Shown piece after piece: positions 42,753-51,932 of a DNA stretch of 64,000 bases. This DNA comes from Bacteroidota bacterium (GTDB lineage Bacteria > Bacteroidota > Bacteroidia > Cytophagales > Cyclobacteriaceae): assembly GCA_018267275.1 (NCBI GenBank), contig JAFDYV010000003.1:434001-498000 (forward strand). Reading direction: 5' to 3'. Positions within the stretch are counted from its first letter, which is position 1; each line of letters begins with the position of its first letter. Position numbers and translations under genes: made by a program. The notes beneath the pieces were generated by a model. The model was given only the letters and a program-made list of their open reading frames with translations, had not been told where the DNA came from and did not search any database.

Positions 42753-43982
42753 TTATTTCACTAATTGTTTGAGCGCAATCTCAAATGACGATTGCGCAAT
42801 CTTTGTTTTGCCTGGATTAACCTTTTTCGTTTTCTCCAATGCAGCCCTGATCGTTTTCGAAATATCGCCAAAAATAGCAGCATCATCCATGGGCACCTCT
42901 GACTGCATGAAGTATGCAAAAACCCTGGCCATACCACAGTTTGCAATAAAGTCGGGTACGATGGAAATCTTTTCATCGGCATACAAGCCTGTTGGTCCAA
43001 AAAAGATTTCAGGATCTGCAAATGGCACATTGGCCCCGCACGAAAACACTTCCACTTTGGAAGCAATCATCTTGTCCACTTGCGCTTTCGTTACCAATCG
43101 AGATGCAGCTGCCGGAACAAAAACCTCCGCTTCCAGATCCCATATTTTGTTATTCACCACATCAAAAGGGAGCAAGTCAGAAGTTACTAGCCTGTTGCCG
43201 TCTCGGTTCACCACCAACTTGCAGATTTCTTCGTGGCTAAAACCGGCTTGGTTAATCAAACCGCCTTCGCGCGTCAGGATGCCCACCACCTTTACACCCA
43301 TTTGCGACAAATAAAATCCAGCGGCAGCGCCCACGTTGCCCCACCCTTGCACTACAGCCTTTTTTCCAGTCAGCTTTCCGTTCCATAATTCGTAGTAATG
43401 TCTCACGGCTTCGGCCACACCGTAGCCAGTGCACATATCTGCAATGGTATATTTTTTATTCAAGTCGGGCGTGAACGCACCGTCTTCAATCACTTTTACA
43501 ACACCTTGCCGCAACTGCCCGATGCGATTTACTTTTTGCGGTTCACTCGGCTTGAAGTGACCGGTAAAAACGCCTTCTTGGGGATGCCAAATGCCTACGT
43601 CTTCGGTGTGCGGAATCACTTCATGGATTTCATCCACATTCAAGTCGCCACCCGTTCCATAATAATATTTGAGCAATGGCATCACGGCAGAATACCAGCG
43701 GTGCAATACTCCTGCTTTGCGCGGATCATTTGGGTCAAAATTGATTCCTGACTTTGCTCCTCCAATCGGTGGGCCGCTCACGGTAAACTTCACTTCCATG
43801 GTTTTCGCCAACGATTCCACCTCGTGCTTGTCTAACCCAACGCGCATGCGCGTTCCGCCTCCCGCGGCTCCCCCGCGCAACGAATTGATCACCACCCACC
43901 CTTCTGCCTCGGTTTCGCTGTCTTTCCACTCAAAAACAATCTCGGGACGTTTGTTTTCAAACTTTTGTAGCAAATTTTGCAT
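42753..43982 (-). CDS. Glu/Leu/Phe/Val dehydrogenase
   Basis: 409 residues. The substrate site lysine motif GGAKSGINFDP and the region GTGGDLNVDEIHEVIPHTED are present, followed by a Rossmann domain with VVQGWGNVGAAAGFYLSQMG. The shape is that of the amino-acid dehydrogenase family; exact specificity (Glu, Leu or Val) is not settled. It performs reversible oxidative deamination. It is divergent from coaX across an 80-bp gap containing a perfect inverted repeat. Confidence 0.9.
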   Translation of the reverse strand: MQNLLQKFENKRPEIVFEWKDSETEAEGWVVINSLRGGAAGGGTRMRVGLDKHEVESLAKTMEVKFTVSGPPIGGAKSGINFDPNDPRKAGVLHRWYSAVMPLLKYYYGTGGDLNVDEIHEVIPHTEDVGIWHPQEGVFTGHFKPSEPQKVNRIGQLRQGVVKVIEDGAFTPDLNKKYTIADMCTGYGVAEAVRHYYELWNGKLTGKKAVVQGWGNVGAAAGFYLSQMGVKVVGILTREGGLINQAGFSHEEICKLVVNRDGNRLVTSDLLPFDVVNNKIWDLEAEVFVPAAASRLVTKAQVDKMIASKVEVFSCGANVPFADPEIFFGPTGLYADEKISIVPDFIANCGMARVFAYFMQSEVPMDDAAIFGDISKTIRAALEKTKKVNPGKTKIAQSSFEIALKQLVK

Positions 43983-44040
43983 CGAATAACAATTAGCGGT
44001 GCAAGATTACAAATAACCTTCGACAAAAAGCTACTGATTG

Positions 44041-44053
44041 TTAGGTAACCTAA
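44041..44053. promoter_or_regulatory. Perfect inverted repeat between divergent genes
   Basis: TTAGGTAACCTAA is a 6+1+6 palindrome in the 80-bp gap between the dehydrogenase start (43982) and the coaX start (44063). It could be an operator for one or both genes. Confidence 0.4.
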
Positions 44054-44062
44054 ACCCAACGC

Positions 44063-44779
44063 ATGAACATTGTCATTGATATCGGAAACACGCGCTTCAA
44101 AGTCGGCATCTTCGATGGCAAGGCGCTGAAAGAAAAACATTCGTTTAAAACGAAAGACGAACTATTTCTTTTTTTGAATCAGCGCTCTTTTAAAAATGCG
44201 ATTGTGAGTTCCGTTGGCATTTCGGGTGACGAAGTTGCAGACCGCGTGAATGCGATAGACATGCGAATTACGCTTTCGCATTTGTTGCCACTACCCATTA
44301 CCATTCGCTACACCACACCACATACGCTCGGTGTCGACCGCATTGCTGCTGCTTGTGGTGCGTGGGAAATGTTTCCCAATCAAAATTCGTTGGTAATTGA
44401 TGCCGGCACGTGCATTACATACGACTGGGTAGATGGCGAAGGCAACTATTTTGGCGGGTCTATTTCACCCGGATTAGAAATGCGATTGAGGGCGATGCAC
44501 ACGTTTACCGCCCGTTTGCCGTTAGTCAATGTAAATCGTGAAGTTGCTTTGGTGGGCGATAGCACCGAGCATGCGTTGCAGAGCGGTGCATGGCACGGAT
44601 TGTTGGCCGAAGTGGATGGCATCATTGACCGCTACCAGCAGCAGCAAGGTGCCATGCAGGTAATTGTTGGTGGAGGCGATGCCCTGTTTTTTGAAAACAG
44701 GTTGAAACACACCATATTTGCAGCCCCCGAATTGGTTTTGATTGGGTTGAACCGGATTTTGCTTCATAATGCAGATTAA
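44063..44779 (+). CDS. coaX: Type III pantothenate kinase
   Basis: 238 residues. The ASKHA-fold motifs are MNIVIDIGNTRFKVGIFDG (phosphate 1), GVDRIAAACGAW, and VIDAGTCITYDWVDGEG with GGSISPGLEMR. It makes 4'-phosphopantothenate, the first step of coenzyme A synthesis. It overlaps the next gene by 11 bp and heads a gene row (barrel protein, TPR, lptC, CNNM, ppiD) that is widely kept in Bacteroidota. Confidence 0.95.
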   Translation: MNIVIDIGNTRFKVGIFDGKALKEKHSFKTKDELFLFLNQRSFKNAIVSSVGISGDEVADRVNAIDMRITLSHLLPLPITIRYTTPHTLGVDRIAAACGAWEMFPNQNSLVIDAGTCITYDWVDGEGNYFGGSISPGLEMRLRAMHTFTARLPLVNVNREVALVGDSTEHALQSGAWHGLLAEVDGIIDRYQQQQGAMQVIVGGGDALFFENRLKHTIFAAPELVLIGLNRILLHNAD

Positions 44780-46031
44780 AAAAAGGATTTTCCTTCTCGT
44801 TTGTTGGGTTTTGCTTTCCGCTGGTGCTTTTGCCCAGGTAGCAAAAAGCCCATTCTCTACTTTTGGGTGGGGAGATGTGTACAATCGTGGTCTGGCACAA
44901 AACCAAGGCATGGGCGGTGTTGGCATCAGCAACAGCAACCCTTGGTACATCAACAACATGAACCCGGCACTGTTAGTAAATAATTACGTAGTTTCTTTTC
45001 AAGCGGGCATGCAATTGGAGAACCGCACCATCAACGATGGCGCCAACTCATTAAAAAACGGTAGCGGCAATCTTAATTATTTGGTGATGGCCTTTCCCGT
45101 TAAACCGGGTAAGTGGACCACATCAATCGGGTTGATGCCTTACTCAGGCGTCAACTACAAGTTGAACACAACGAAAGACGTTATCGGCTCAAATACATCA
45201 GTTTTTTCGGAGGAGACAGGCTCGGGCGGAATCAACCAATTTTATTGGTCAAATGGCGTTCGAATCAACAAGTATGTGGCAGTGGGCGCTCGGGTTAACT
45301 ATTTATTCAGCTCAATCATTTCTGAAAGCGCGCAAACATTGGCAGTCAATCGTTTGGTCACGTTCTTCCCTTCGGTGTATGAGCGCACGTATGTGAAAGA
45401 CCTCAGTTTCTCAACCGGGCTGACACTTCAAAAAGACTCATTATTTAAAAAGAACTACAAAGTATCATTAGGCTTCATTTATGATTTCCGCACCGACATC
45501 AACACCCAAACCACACAGCGGATTGATCGTAGGTCCATTACAGGCGTCATCATTGATTCTACCACCGTGGCCAACACCAGCGGGTCTGCCGTCATGCCTC
45601 AAACTTATGGCGTGGGTCTTTCTTTTGGGCGAATGAACCACTGGACGTTTGCCACAGACCTGCAAATTATGGATTACAATCAGCTGGCTGGTTTTTCGAG
45701 GCCATTTCAAACGACCACAGGCCTTCGGGCAGGTGCAGGGTTCGAAATAACCCCAGACCCCACCGGATTAAGCAATTTTTTGAAAAGAATGACCTACCGG
45801 GTGGGCGGCAGCTACGAAAGGTATCCTTATCTGGTAAACGGTAACCAAGTAAAAGATTTAGGCATTACATTTGGCCTCTCAATGCCGCTGGGGCTGTCAA
45901 CCCTTGATTTTGGCTTGAAATTGGGCAAAAGGGGTAGCATAGTAGAAAACAGCATTGAAGAGGATTATTATAAATTTTACTTTGGCATGACTTTTAATGA
46001 TCGTTGGTTTATAAAAAGGAAGTTTGATTAA
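44769..46031 (+). CDS. Outer-membrane beta-barrel protein following coaX
   Basis: 420 residues with a signal peptide (IFLLVCWVLLSAGAFAQV). The mature N-terminus SPFSTFGWGDVYNRGLAQNQ and GMGGVGISNSNPWYINNMNP recall FadL/PorV-like barrels with a hatch-like N-terminus; the rest is regular beta-strand. Specific role unknown. It is translationally coupled to coaX (11-bp overlap) and 8 bp before the TPR gene. Confidence 0.75.
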   Translation: MQIKKRIFLLVCWVLLSAGAFAQVAKSPFSTFGWGDVYNRGLAQNQGMGGVGISNSNPWYINNMNPALLVNNYVVSFQAGMQLENRTINDGANSLKNGSGNLNYLVMAFPVKPGKWTTSIGLMPYSGVNYKLNTTKDVIGSNTSVFSEETGSGGINQFYWSNGVRINKYVAVGARVNYLFSSIISESAQTLAVNRLVTFFPSVYERTYVKDLSFSTGLTLQKDSLFKKNYKVSLGFIYDFRTDINTQTTQRIDRRSITGVIIDSTTVANTSGSAVMPQTYGVGLSFGRMNHWTFATDLQIMDYNQLAGFSRPFQTTTGLRAGAGFEITPDPTGLSNFLKRMTYRVGGSYERYPYLVNGNQVKDLGITFGLSMPLGLSTLDFGLKLGKRGSIVENSIEEDYYKFYFGMTFNDRWFIKRKFD

Positions 46032-46039
46032 CTTATAAA

Positions 46040-47395
46040 ATGAAAATGAAAATTCAATTGAAACAATTTGCCTTAGCAGGTTTCGCTCTGACGATGGCCG
46101 TATCAAGCGCTTTTTCACAGTGCAAGGGCGGTTGGGGTGAAAACAAAAAAGAAGAAGAAGAAAAAGTCGCGGTGTTTAGCGATGCCGTTAAATCTGGAGC
46201 TTCCGCGTTTGACGATTTGAAAGTACGCGGTGCTGTCCGCTACATGCTAATTAAAAACCCTAAGTGGAATACAAAGTTATATGTAGACGGAGCGACAATC
46301 TATGATGGTTTAGCGACAAAAGAAACAGACGCAACTAAGAAGAAGATGTTCATCGACTCTTTGATGATCATCTACGATTTGCGTTTGCAAAATTGTGGCG
46401 ATGAAGTGAACGTACTCAACCGCAAAGCTGGTGCGTTTGTGAAGTACAACATCAACAACAAAGAAAAGGCACCCGAATTGTTGGCCATGTTTGATCGTGT
46501 ATATGAAATCAGTGGTAACAACGTAAATGATAATAACCTAGAAGCTTACATTTCAGTGATTTATGTCAACTTCTTAACCAACAAAGGTTCCTTAACAGAA
46601 GAGCAGATTTTGAATCGCTACGACAAGCTAAGCGCAGTTATCGATGCAAAGCTTAAAGTGGAGACTGAGAAAAACAACGCGGCTGGTATCGAAAAGTATA
46701 AGAAGATCAAAGCCAATGTAGATGACAAGCTAATTAAAATGGTAAAGGTTGATTGCAAGTTTGTAAAGGCAAACCTCGAACCTAAATTCAAGGCAAACCC
46801 TAAGGATATTGCCCTCGCTAAGAAGATCTTCAAGTTTATGTTGGAGGACAATTGTGCTGACGATCCCCTCTGGTTAGAAGCGGCCCTGGCCATCCACGAA
46901 GTGGAAAAAGATTGCGGCCTGGCAAAGAACTTAGGTAAGCGTATGATTGCAACTGATTTGGCTAAGGCTGAGTCATTCTTTAAAGAGGCACAAACTCTAT
47001 GTACTGGCGCTGAGGACAAATCTGAAATCTTGGTGTTACTTGGAGCGGTTCAGGCAAAAAATGGCAACCCGGTTGCTGCTCGTGATTTGTTCCGTCAAGC
47101 GTTAGCTGCTAGCCCTACCAATAAAGATGCTTATGAGAAAATCGGTGACTTGTACATGAACGCAGGCAAAGATTGCGCGAAGATGAAGTCAAAAGCAGAA
47201 GACCGTTTAGTATATATCGCTGCCTTCGATATGTATGCAAAGTCTGGCAACCAACAAAAAATAAACGCTGCCCGCGCACAGTTCCCTTCGGTCACTGAAT
47301 TGTTTGAATTGAACTGGAAAGAAGGCGAAAAGAAAACCATCAGCCATTGCTGGGTGGGTGAAACTGTAACACTACGCACACGCGGTAAAGAATAA
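46040..47395 (+). CDS. Exported TPR-type helical protein
   Basis: 451 residues with a signal peptide ending near SSAFSQC. The rest is helical and lysine-rich; the clearest TPR unit is near residues 335-370 (VLLGAVQAKNGNPVAARDLF, RQALAASPTNKDAYEKIGDL). It is probably periplasmic, and its place between the barrel protein and lptC suggests an envelope assembly or secretion role. Codon use and lysine content suggest strong expression. A terminator follows. Confidence 0.75.
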   Translation: MKMKIQLKQFALAGFALTMAVSSAFSQCKGGWGENKKEEEEKVAVFSDAVKSGASAFDDLKVRGAVRYMLIKNPKWNTKLYVDGATIYDGLATKETDATKKKMFIDSLMIIYDLRLQNCGDEVNVLNRKAGAFVKYNINNKEKAPELLAMFDRVYEISGNNVNDNNLEAYISVIYVNFLTNKGSLTEEQILNRYDKLSAVIDAKLKVETEKNNAAGIEKYKKIKANVDDKLIKMVKVDCKFVKANLEPKFKANPKDIALAKKIFKFMLEDNCADDPLWLEAALAIHEVEKDCGLAKNLGKRMIATDLAKAESFFKEAQTLCTGAEDKSEILVLLGAVQAKNGNPVAARDLFRQALAASPTNKDAYEKIGDLYMNAGKDCAKMKSKAEDRLVYIAAFDMYAKSGNQQKINAARAQFPSVTELFELNWKEGEKKTISHCWVGETVTLRTRGKE

Positions 47396-47418
47396 TTGGT
47401 AAAGTATTTGATTGTAAA

Positions 47419-47450
47419 AAGGCTGGCTGCAAAGTCAGCCTTCTTTTTTT
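47419..47450 (+). terminator. Terminator after the TPR gene
   Basis: AAGGCTG (47419-47425) pairs with CAGCCTT (47436-47442), followed by a T-rich tract. Confidence 0.7.
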
Positions 47451-47453
47451 AAC

Positions 47454-47999
47454 ATGAAGCCACGGGTAACTTTTTTATGCTCTTGCTTTGCCGCCATGGC
47501 GCTGGCCACGCTCTTTTTGTCTTGCAACAAAAAAGAAAAAGCGTTACCACAAGTGTATGACGGGCCACTGCGCGTGGCGCATGATTTTACCACCTATACC
47601 ACCGAAAAAGACCGCGTGAAGGCTTATCTCAAAGCCAAAACTGTTTTTGAATTTCAAAATGGCGACCGCGAATTTCCTGAAGGTGTGTACATAGAATTTT
47701 TAGACACACTCGGAAACTTGACTTCTACCCTTCGTGCCAACAGCGCGTTTTATTTCAAAATCGAAAACAAGTGGCGCGGCCGCGGAGATGTGGAAGTGAA
47801 GAACATCGAAAAAAATCAGCAGCTCAACACCGAAGAATTGTTTTGGTATCCCGGCACGCAAAAAATCTCTACCGAAAAATTTGTGACCATCCGTGATTTC
47901 AATGATGTTGCCTATGGTACGGGTTTGGATGCCGCCCAAGACATGTCGTATTATACACTCAAGAACCCTACGGGCACGATGGAAGTGAAAGATCAGTAG
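47454..47999 (+). CDS. lptC: LptC-like LPS export protein
   Basis: 181 residues with a lipobox-like leader (ALATLFLSCNKKEK). The mature region has the beta-jellyroll pattern VYDGPLRVAHDFTTYTTEKD, FPEGVYIEFLD, STLRANSAFYF and NTEELFWYPGTQKI, matching Bacteroidota LptC. It would relay lipopolysaccharide from the inner-membrane LptBFG complex across the periplasm. Its position after the TPR gene and before the CNNM gene is typical for the phylum. Confidence 0.85.
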   Translation: MKPRVTFLCSCFAAMALATLFLSCNKKEKALPQVYDGPLRVAHDFTTYTTEKDRVKAYLKAKTVFEFQNGDREFPEGVYIEFLDTLGNLTSTLRANSAFYFKIENKWRGRGDVEVKNIEKNQQLNTEELFWYPGTQKISTEKFVTIRDFNDVAYGTGLDAAQDMSYYTLKNPTGTMEVKDQ

Positions 48000-48001
48000 T
48001 C

Positions 48002-48079
48002 GTTGTTTGCTATTGGTGATTAGTTGTTTGTTGTAGCAAAGCTTCTCGAACTTTTATCCTCGAACTTCTAACTTCCAAC
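48002..48079 (+). repeat. Two heptamer arrays downstream of lptC
   Basis: The first array, 48002-48036, has five units of pattern GTTGTTT with variants. The second, 48045-48079, has five units (CTCGAAC twice, TTTTATC, TTCTAAC, TTCCAAC). Eight bases separate them. Together they fill most of the gap before the small-protein gene. Confidence 0.65.
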
Positions 48080-48117
48080 CGTTAATTTTCAATTCCGGCT
48101 CCTAAAATCAAATTCGT

Positions 48118-48125
48118 TATCTTTG
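48118..48125 (+). promoter_or_regulatory. -7 promoter element next to a start codon
   Basis: TATCTTTG fits the Bacteroidota -7 consensus TAnnTTTG exactly and ends 7 bp before the ATG at 48133. Transcription would begin at or almost at the start codon, giving a nearly leaderless mRNA. No clear -33 TTTG was found. Confidence 0.55.
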
Positions 48126-48132
48126 CAGCCTA

Positions 48133-48288
48133 ATGAAACTGCTCGATGTAGTGCTGCTCTCTCTGGCAGCGGGTTTTGTCATCATTGGCATATATGAGGT
48201 AATGACGCTGGGTATCGGGCATGCCTACTGGGCGATCATGCTTTCGTTGATTTTGTTTTTTGTTTACAATTACCGCAAACGAAAGTAG
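48133..48288 (+). CDS. Small two-helix membrane protein (51 residues)
   Basis: A 51-residue frame with ATG at 48133 and TAG at 48286. Two hydrophobic segments, LLDVVLLSLAAGFVIIGIYE and WAIMLSLILFFVYNY, are joined by a short loop with MTLGIGHAY; the C-terminus YRKRK is basic and should face the cytoplasm. It starts just after a perfect -7 box and ends 3 bp before the CNNM gene, so expression is likely. I do not recognise a named family. Confidence 0.7.
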   Translation: MKLLDVVLLSLAAGFVIIGIYEVMTLGIGHAYWAIMLSLILFFVYNYRKRK

Positions 48289-48291
48289 CCG

Positions 48292-49566
48292 ATGGATTCC
48301 GTCTACATTATGATTTTTGCCACGCTGGTTTTTTCCTTCTTTTTTTCGGGAATCGAAATAGCGTTTTTGTCGGCCAACAAATTACAAATAGAATTACAGG
48401 CCAAGCAGGGTGTTTTGTGGGGCGAAATCATGTCAAAGTTCATGAAAAACCCTTCGCGGTTTATTGGCACCACGCTCATCGGCAACACGTTGGCATTGGT
48501 GCTTTTTGGCATCTACATGGCACAGTTGATAGAGCCTTGGCTGACTGAAAACCTACCCACAGGCCTCAACGATGAAGTTTATGTGCTGGCATTCCAAACA
48601 TTGATCTCCACCCTATTCATCTTGTTTACAGCTGAGTTTCTGCCCAAGAGCCTATTCCTCATCAATCCCAACGCCATGCTGGCAGCGCTGGCCGTCCCAT
48701 TTCGGATTATTTATGTATTGCTCGCTCCACTTACATTCAGCATCGTCTACCTCTCTAAGCAAACCATCATTCACGTTTTGCGCATTGAATACTCAGAGGA
48801 AAAACCTTTGTTCGGCCTCACTGATTTGAACCACTACCTTAAAAACATGATGAAGGTTCGGCATGAAGACGAGGAGATTGACTTGGATAAAAAAATCCTC
48901 TCCAATGCCCTGGAATTTAAAACCGTTCGCATCCGCGATTGCATGATACCTCGAACCGAAGTAACGGCTATCAGCGCAGAAGACGGCATCGAAAAACTAA
49001 AGGAGACATTTGTGCAAAGTGGCCACTCCAAAATCTTGATTTACAAAGAAACCATTGACGATGTAATCGGCTACTGCCACTCGGCTGCATTATTCAAAAA
49101 CCCTGGCCGCATAGAAGACATCCTTACCCCTATACCCATTGTGCAAGAAACCATGATGGCCAACGATTTGATGGTGCAGTTGATCAAAGAGCGGAAGAGC
49201 ATTGCATTGGTGGTGGATGAATTTGGCGGCACATCCGGCATCGTGAGTATGGAGGACGTAATCGAAGAAATTTTTGGCGAGATTGAAGACGAGCATGATG
49301 ATGATGACTTGATTGAGACGCAGATTGACGCGCAAACATTCCGCTTTAGCGCCCGGCTTGAAGTTGATTATTTGAACGAGAAATTCAAATTGCAATTGCC
49401 AACGGGAGAGTATGAAACGCTGGCCGGTTTAATTTTGGCCTACACCGAAGATTTTCCGCAAACGGGAGACACCGTATTGATTGAGGGTCATTCGTTCACC
49501 ATAGAGAAAACAGAAAACAAGCGCATTGATGTGGTGAAGTTGGCAGTCAACAATCCCGAATCGTAA
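48292..49566 (+). CDS. CNNM/CorC-type membrane protein with CBS domains (hemolysin-like, UPF0053)
   Basis: 424 residues. The N-terminal DUF21 membrane domain (about 1-165) begins with VFSFFFSGIEIAFLSANKLQ. Two CBS domains follow (about 190-310; MIPRTEVTAISAEDGIEKL, SIALVVDEFGGTSGIVSMED) and a CorC_HlyC domain (about 340-420; LPTGEYETLAGLIL). These proteins are linked to magnesium and other cation export or sensing. It starts 3 bp after the small membrane-protein gene, probably in one operon. Confidence 0.9.
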   Translation: MDSVYIMIFATLVFSFFFSGIEIAFLSANKLQIELQAKQGVLWGEIMSKFMKNPSRFIGTTLIGNTLALVLFGIYMAQLIEPWLTENLPTGLNDEVYVLAFQTLISTLFILFTAEFLPKSLFLINPNAMLAALAVPFRIIYVLLAPLTFSIVYLSKQTIIHVLRIEYSEEKPLFGLTDLNHYLKNMMKVRHEDEEIDLDKKILSNALEFKTVRIRDCMIPRTEVTAISAEDGIEKLKETFVQSGHSKILIYKETIDDVIGYCHSAALFKNPGRIEDILTPIPIVQETMMANDLMVQLIKERKSIALVVDEFGGTSGIVSMEDVIEEIFGEIEDEHDDDDLIETQIDAQTFRFSARLEVDYLNEKFKLQLPTGEYETLAGLILAYTEDFPQTGDTVLIEGHSFTIEKTENKRIDVVKLAVNNPES

Positions 49567-49644
49567 AACGCGACCAGGTACTTAAGCCCGGACCGAGGCA
49601 GTTCTAACCATTTGATTTTCAGCGCTATTATTTCCCATTTGCCT

Positions 49645-49675
49645 TTTGGTGAATTGATTTAACAGGCTAAATTTG
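49645..49675 (+). promoter_or_regulatory. Promoter of ppiD-like gene
   Basis: TTTG (49645-49648), a 19-bp spacer, then TAAATTTG (49668-49675) reproduce the Bacteroidota -33/-7 consensus. The expected transcription start near 49682 gives a leader of about 55 bases. Confidence 0.65.
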
Positions 49676-49737
49676 CCGTTCTTTAAAATGGGCGTAGTGG
49701 CCTAAAAAACGTTTAACAGGAATTATTCATACTGACT

Positions 49738-51870
49738 ATGGCATTGATTGGAACTTTACGTGAGAAGATGACAAAATGGGTGGTAGGCTTTGTCGCTGTT
49801 GCCATCTTAGCATTTATTCTAAACGACTTATTTGGCAATGGCCCCCGCTCAATTTTCCAAAAGGACGATTCGGTAGGCGAAATCGCTGGCAACAGCATTT
49901 CGCGCGAAGAGTACCAAGCCATGGTGCAGGAGCGCGAAAACAACTATATCATGAACTTTCAGCGCCAGCCAGGTGAGCGCGAGAAGCCCCTTTTGCAAAG
50001 CCAAGCATGGGAGTTGCTTACAGTAAAACATGCCATCAGGCCAGAGTTTGAAAAAACGGGCATACAAGTGAGCACCGATGAGGTGTGGGACATGGTGCAG
50101 GGCAAAAATGTAGATGAAAACTTAAAGCAATCATTTACTGACTCAACCGGCAAATTCGATCGTAAGCGTGTAGTTGAATACCTGAATAACTTCAATACAC
50201 CCGAGCCGGTTGGTAACCCCCAAATGCGCGCACAGTGGCAAGAAATGCGCTACCGTTGGGCTACGTTCCAAGATGAATTGAAGTTGGGTCGCGAGCGTAT
50301 CAAATATGAAAATCTATTGATCAAGACCAACTACGTTACCAACGCAGAAGCGGAACGCGATTATCATTTGCAAAACGATGTGGCAGAGGCCGAATATCTA
50401 TACGTGCCTTTCTATGCCATCAGCGATACGGTAGTTACCCCAACTGATAGCCAGTTGCGAGATTATTACAACACGCATAAAGAAAAATACAAGACTGCTG
50501 AGTCTCGTAGCATGATTTATGTAACCTTCCCGGTAGTTGCATCGCCAGCGGACTCGGCAAAAGTTTTAGCCGATGCCCAAAAGTTTGCTGCTGACTTTAA
50601 GACTTCAGAAGACGACTCAACTTTTGCTGTTTCAAATACCGAAGGCAAGGACGCATTCAACAAATACAATGTGTCTACTTTGCCAGCGAGCATTAAAACG
50701 ACTGACTTGGTAGCAGGAAAAGTAATCGGTCCATTTTTGGACAACGGTGCTTACAAGGTGATCAAAGTTACCAAGATTGGAAGCGATACAACTTACTATG
50801 CAAAGGCAAGTCACATTTTGATCAAATGGGAAAATGAAAGCGATGCTGCGAAGAAAACAGCCAAAGAAAAGGCGCGCAAAATACTAGGTGAAATAAAAGG
50901 TGGGGCCAGCTTTGCTGCAAAGGCTCGTGAATTTGGTACAGATGGTACCGCCTCTCGCGGTGGTGACTTGGGTTGGTTTTCTTCTGGCCAAATGGTGAAG
51001 CCTTTCCAAAAAGCTGTGTTCGATGCAAAAAAGACTGGCCTTTTGGGCGATGTGGTTGAAACGCAATTCGGTTACCACATCATAGAAGTAACAGCCGTAA
51101 AAGACAATACTACATATTCTGTTGCCACTATCGAGCTGCAAATCACCCCCAGCGATGAAACGCAAAATGAAGCCTTCATAAAGGCGCAAAATTTCGGTGC
51201 ACAGTTGTCCAGCGTTGATGAATTCAAAGCAAAGGCGAAAAAAGAGAACCTGTTCGTGCAAGAGGCGAATGACCTTACAGCATCTGACAGACGCATCGGC
51301 AACTTGGGTGAGGCCCGCCAAATGGTAACCTGGTTATACCGCGATGGAAAAGTTGACAAGGTATCTGACGTGTTTGACCAAGACGATAACTACGTGGTGG
51401 CCATTATGACCGCAAAAATGGACGAAGGTTACAAGCCATTCGAAAAAGTGAAAGAAGAAATCACCCCTCTGGTAAAAGGTGAATTGAAAGGCCAGAAGAT
51501 CATTGAAAAGCTAAATGCACAAAAAGGCACATTGAGAGAAATTGCACAAGCCTTTGGCCGCGATGCTTCCGTTAACTCTGCCAGCGACATTAAGTTGAAC
51601 TCTAACTCATTGGCTTCGGTAGGAATTGAACCAAAAGCGGTAGGCGTTGCATTTTCGCTAGAAAACGGCAAACGCTCGCGCGCTTTTGCAGGAGAGAACG
51701 GGGTGCTGATTATTGAAACAAAGAATAAGACCATCGCACCCGAGGTAGGTGACTATAGCTTGTTCAAAAATCAGTTATTGCAAAATCTTAACGGTAAATC
51801 TTCGTTTGGCATTTCGCAAGCCATTAAAGAAGCCGCTAAAATTGAAGACAAGCGTTACTTGTTCTTCTAA
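49738..51870 (+). CDS. ppiD: PpiD-like peptidyl-prolyl isomerase/periplasmic chaperone
   Basis: 710 residues. An N-terminal inner-membrane anchor (VVGFVAVAILAFILNDLFG) precedes a SurA_N/trigger-factor-like helical part (about 40-230), a parvulin domain (about 345-450; ASHILIKWENESDAAKKTAK, GGDLGWFSSGQMVKPFQ) and a second, divergent isomerase-like repeat. It helps fold outer-membrane and secreted proteins leaving the Sec channel. A consensus promoter and a strong terminator bracket it, so it is probably its own transcription unit. Confidence 0.9.
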   Translation: MALIGTLREKMTKWVVGFVAVAILAFILNDLFGNGPRSIFQKDDSVGEIAGNSISREEYQAMVQERENNYIMNFQRQPGEREKPLLQSQAWELLTVKHAIRPEFEKTGIQVSTDEVWDMVQGKNVDENLKQSFTDSTGKFDRKRVVEYLNNFNTPEPVGNPQMRAQWQEMRYRWATFQDELKLGRERIKYENLLIKTNYVTNAEAERDYHLQNDVAEAEYLYVPFYAISDTVVTPTDSQLRDYYNTHKEKYKTAESRSMIYVTFPVVASPADSAKVLADAQKFAADFKTSEDDSTFAVSNTEGKDAFNKYNVSTLPASIKTTDLVAGKVIGPFLDNGAYKVIKVTKIGSDTTYYAKASHILIKWENESDAAKKTAKEKARKILGEIKGGASFAAKAREFGTDGTASRGGDLGWFSSGQMVKPFQKAVFDAKKTGLLGDVVETQFGYHIIEVTAVKDNTTYSVATIELQITPSDETQNEAFIKAQNFGAQLSSVDEFKAKAKKENLFVQEANDLTASDRRIGNLGEARQMVTWLYRDGKVDKVSDVFDQDDNYVVAIMTAKMDEGYKPFEKVKEEITPLVKGELKGQKIIEKLNAQKGTLREIAQAFGRDASVNSASDIKLNSNSLASVGIEPKAVGVAFSLENGKRSRAFAGENGVLIIETKNKTIAPEVGDYSLFKNQLLQNLNGKSSFGISQAIKEAAKIEDKRYLFF

Positions 51871-51896
51871 TAGCAATAAAAAAAACAATTAACATG

Positions 51897-51927
51897 GGCT
51901 GACGATTTTTCGTCAGCCTTTTTCTTT
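51897..51927 (+). terminator. Terminator after ppiD
   Basis: GGCTGACG (51897-51904) pairs with CGTCAGCC (51911-51918) around a six-base loop, followed by TTTTTCTTT. Confidence 0.85.
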
Positions 51928-51932
51928 ACAAG

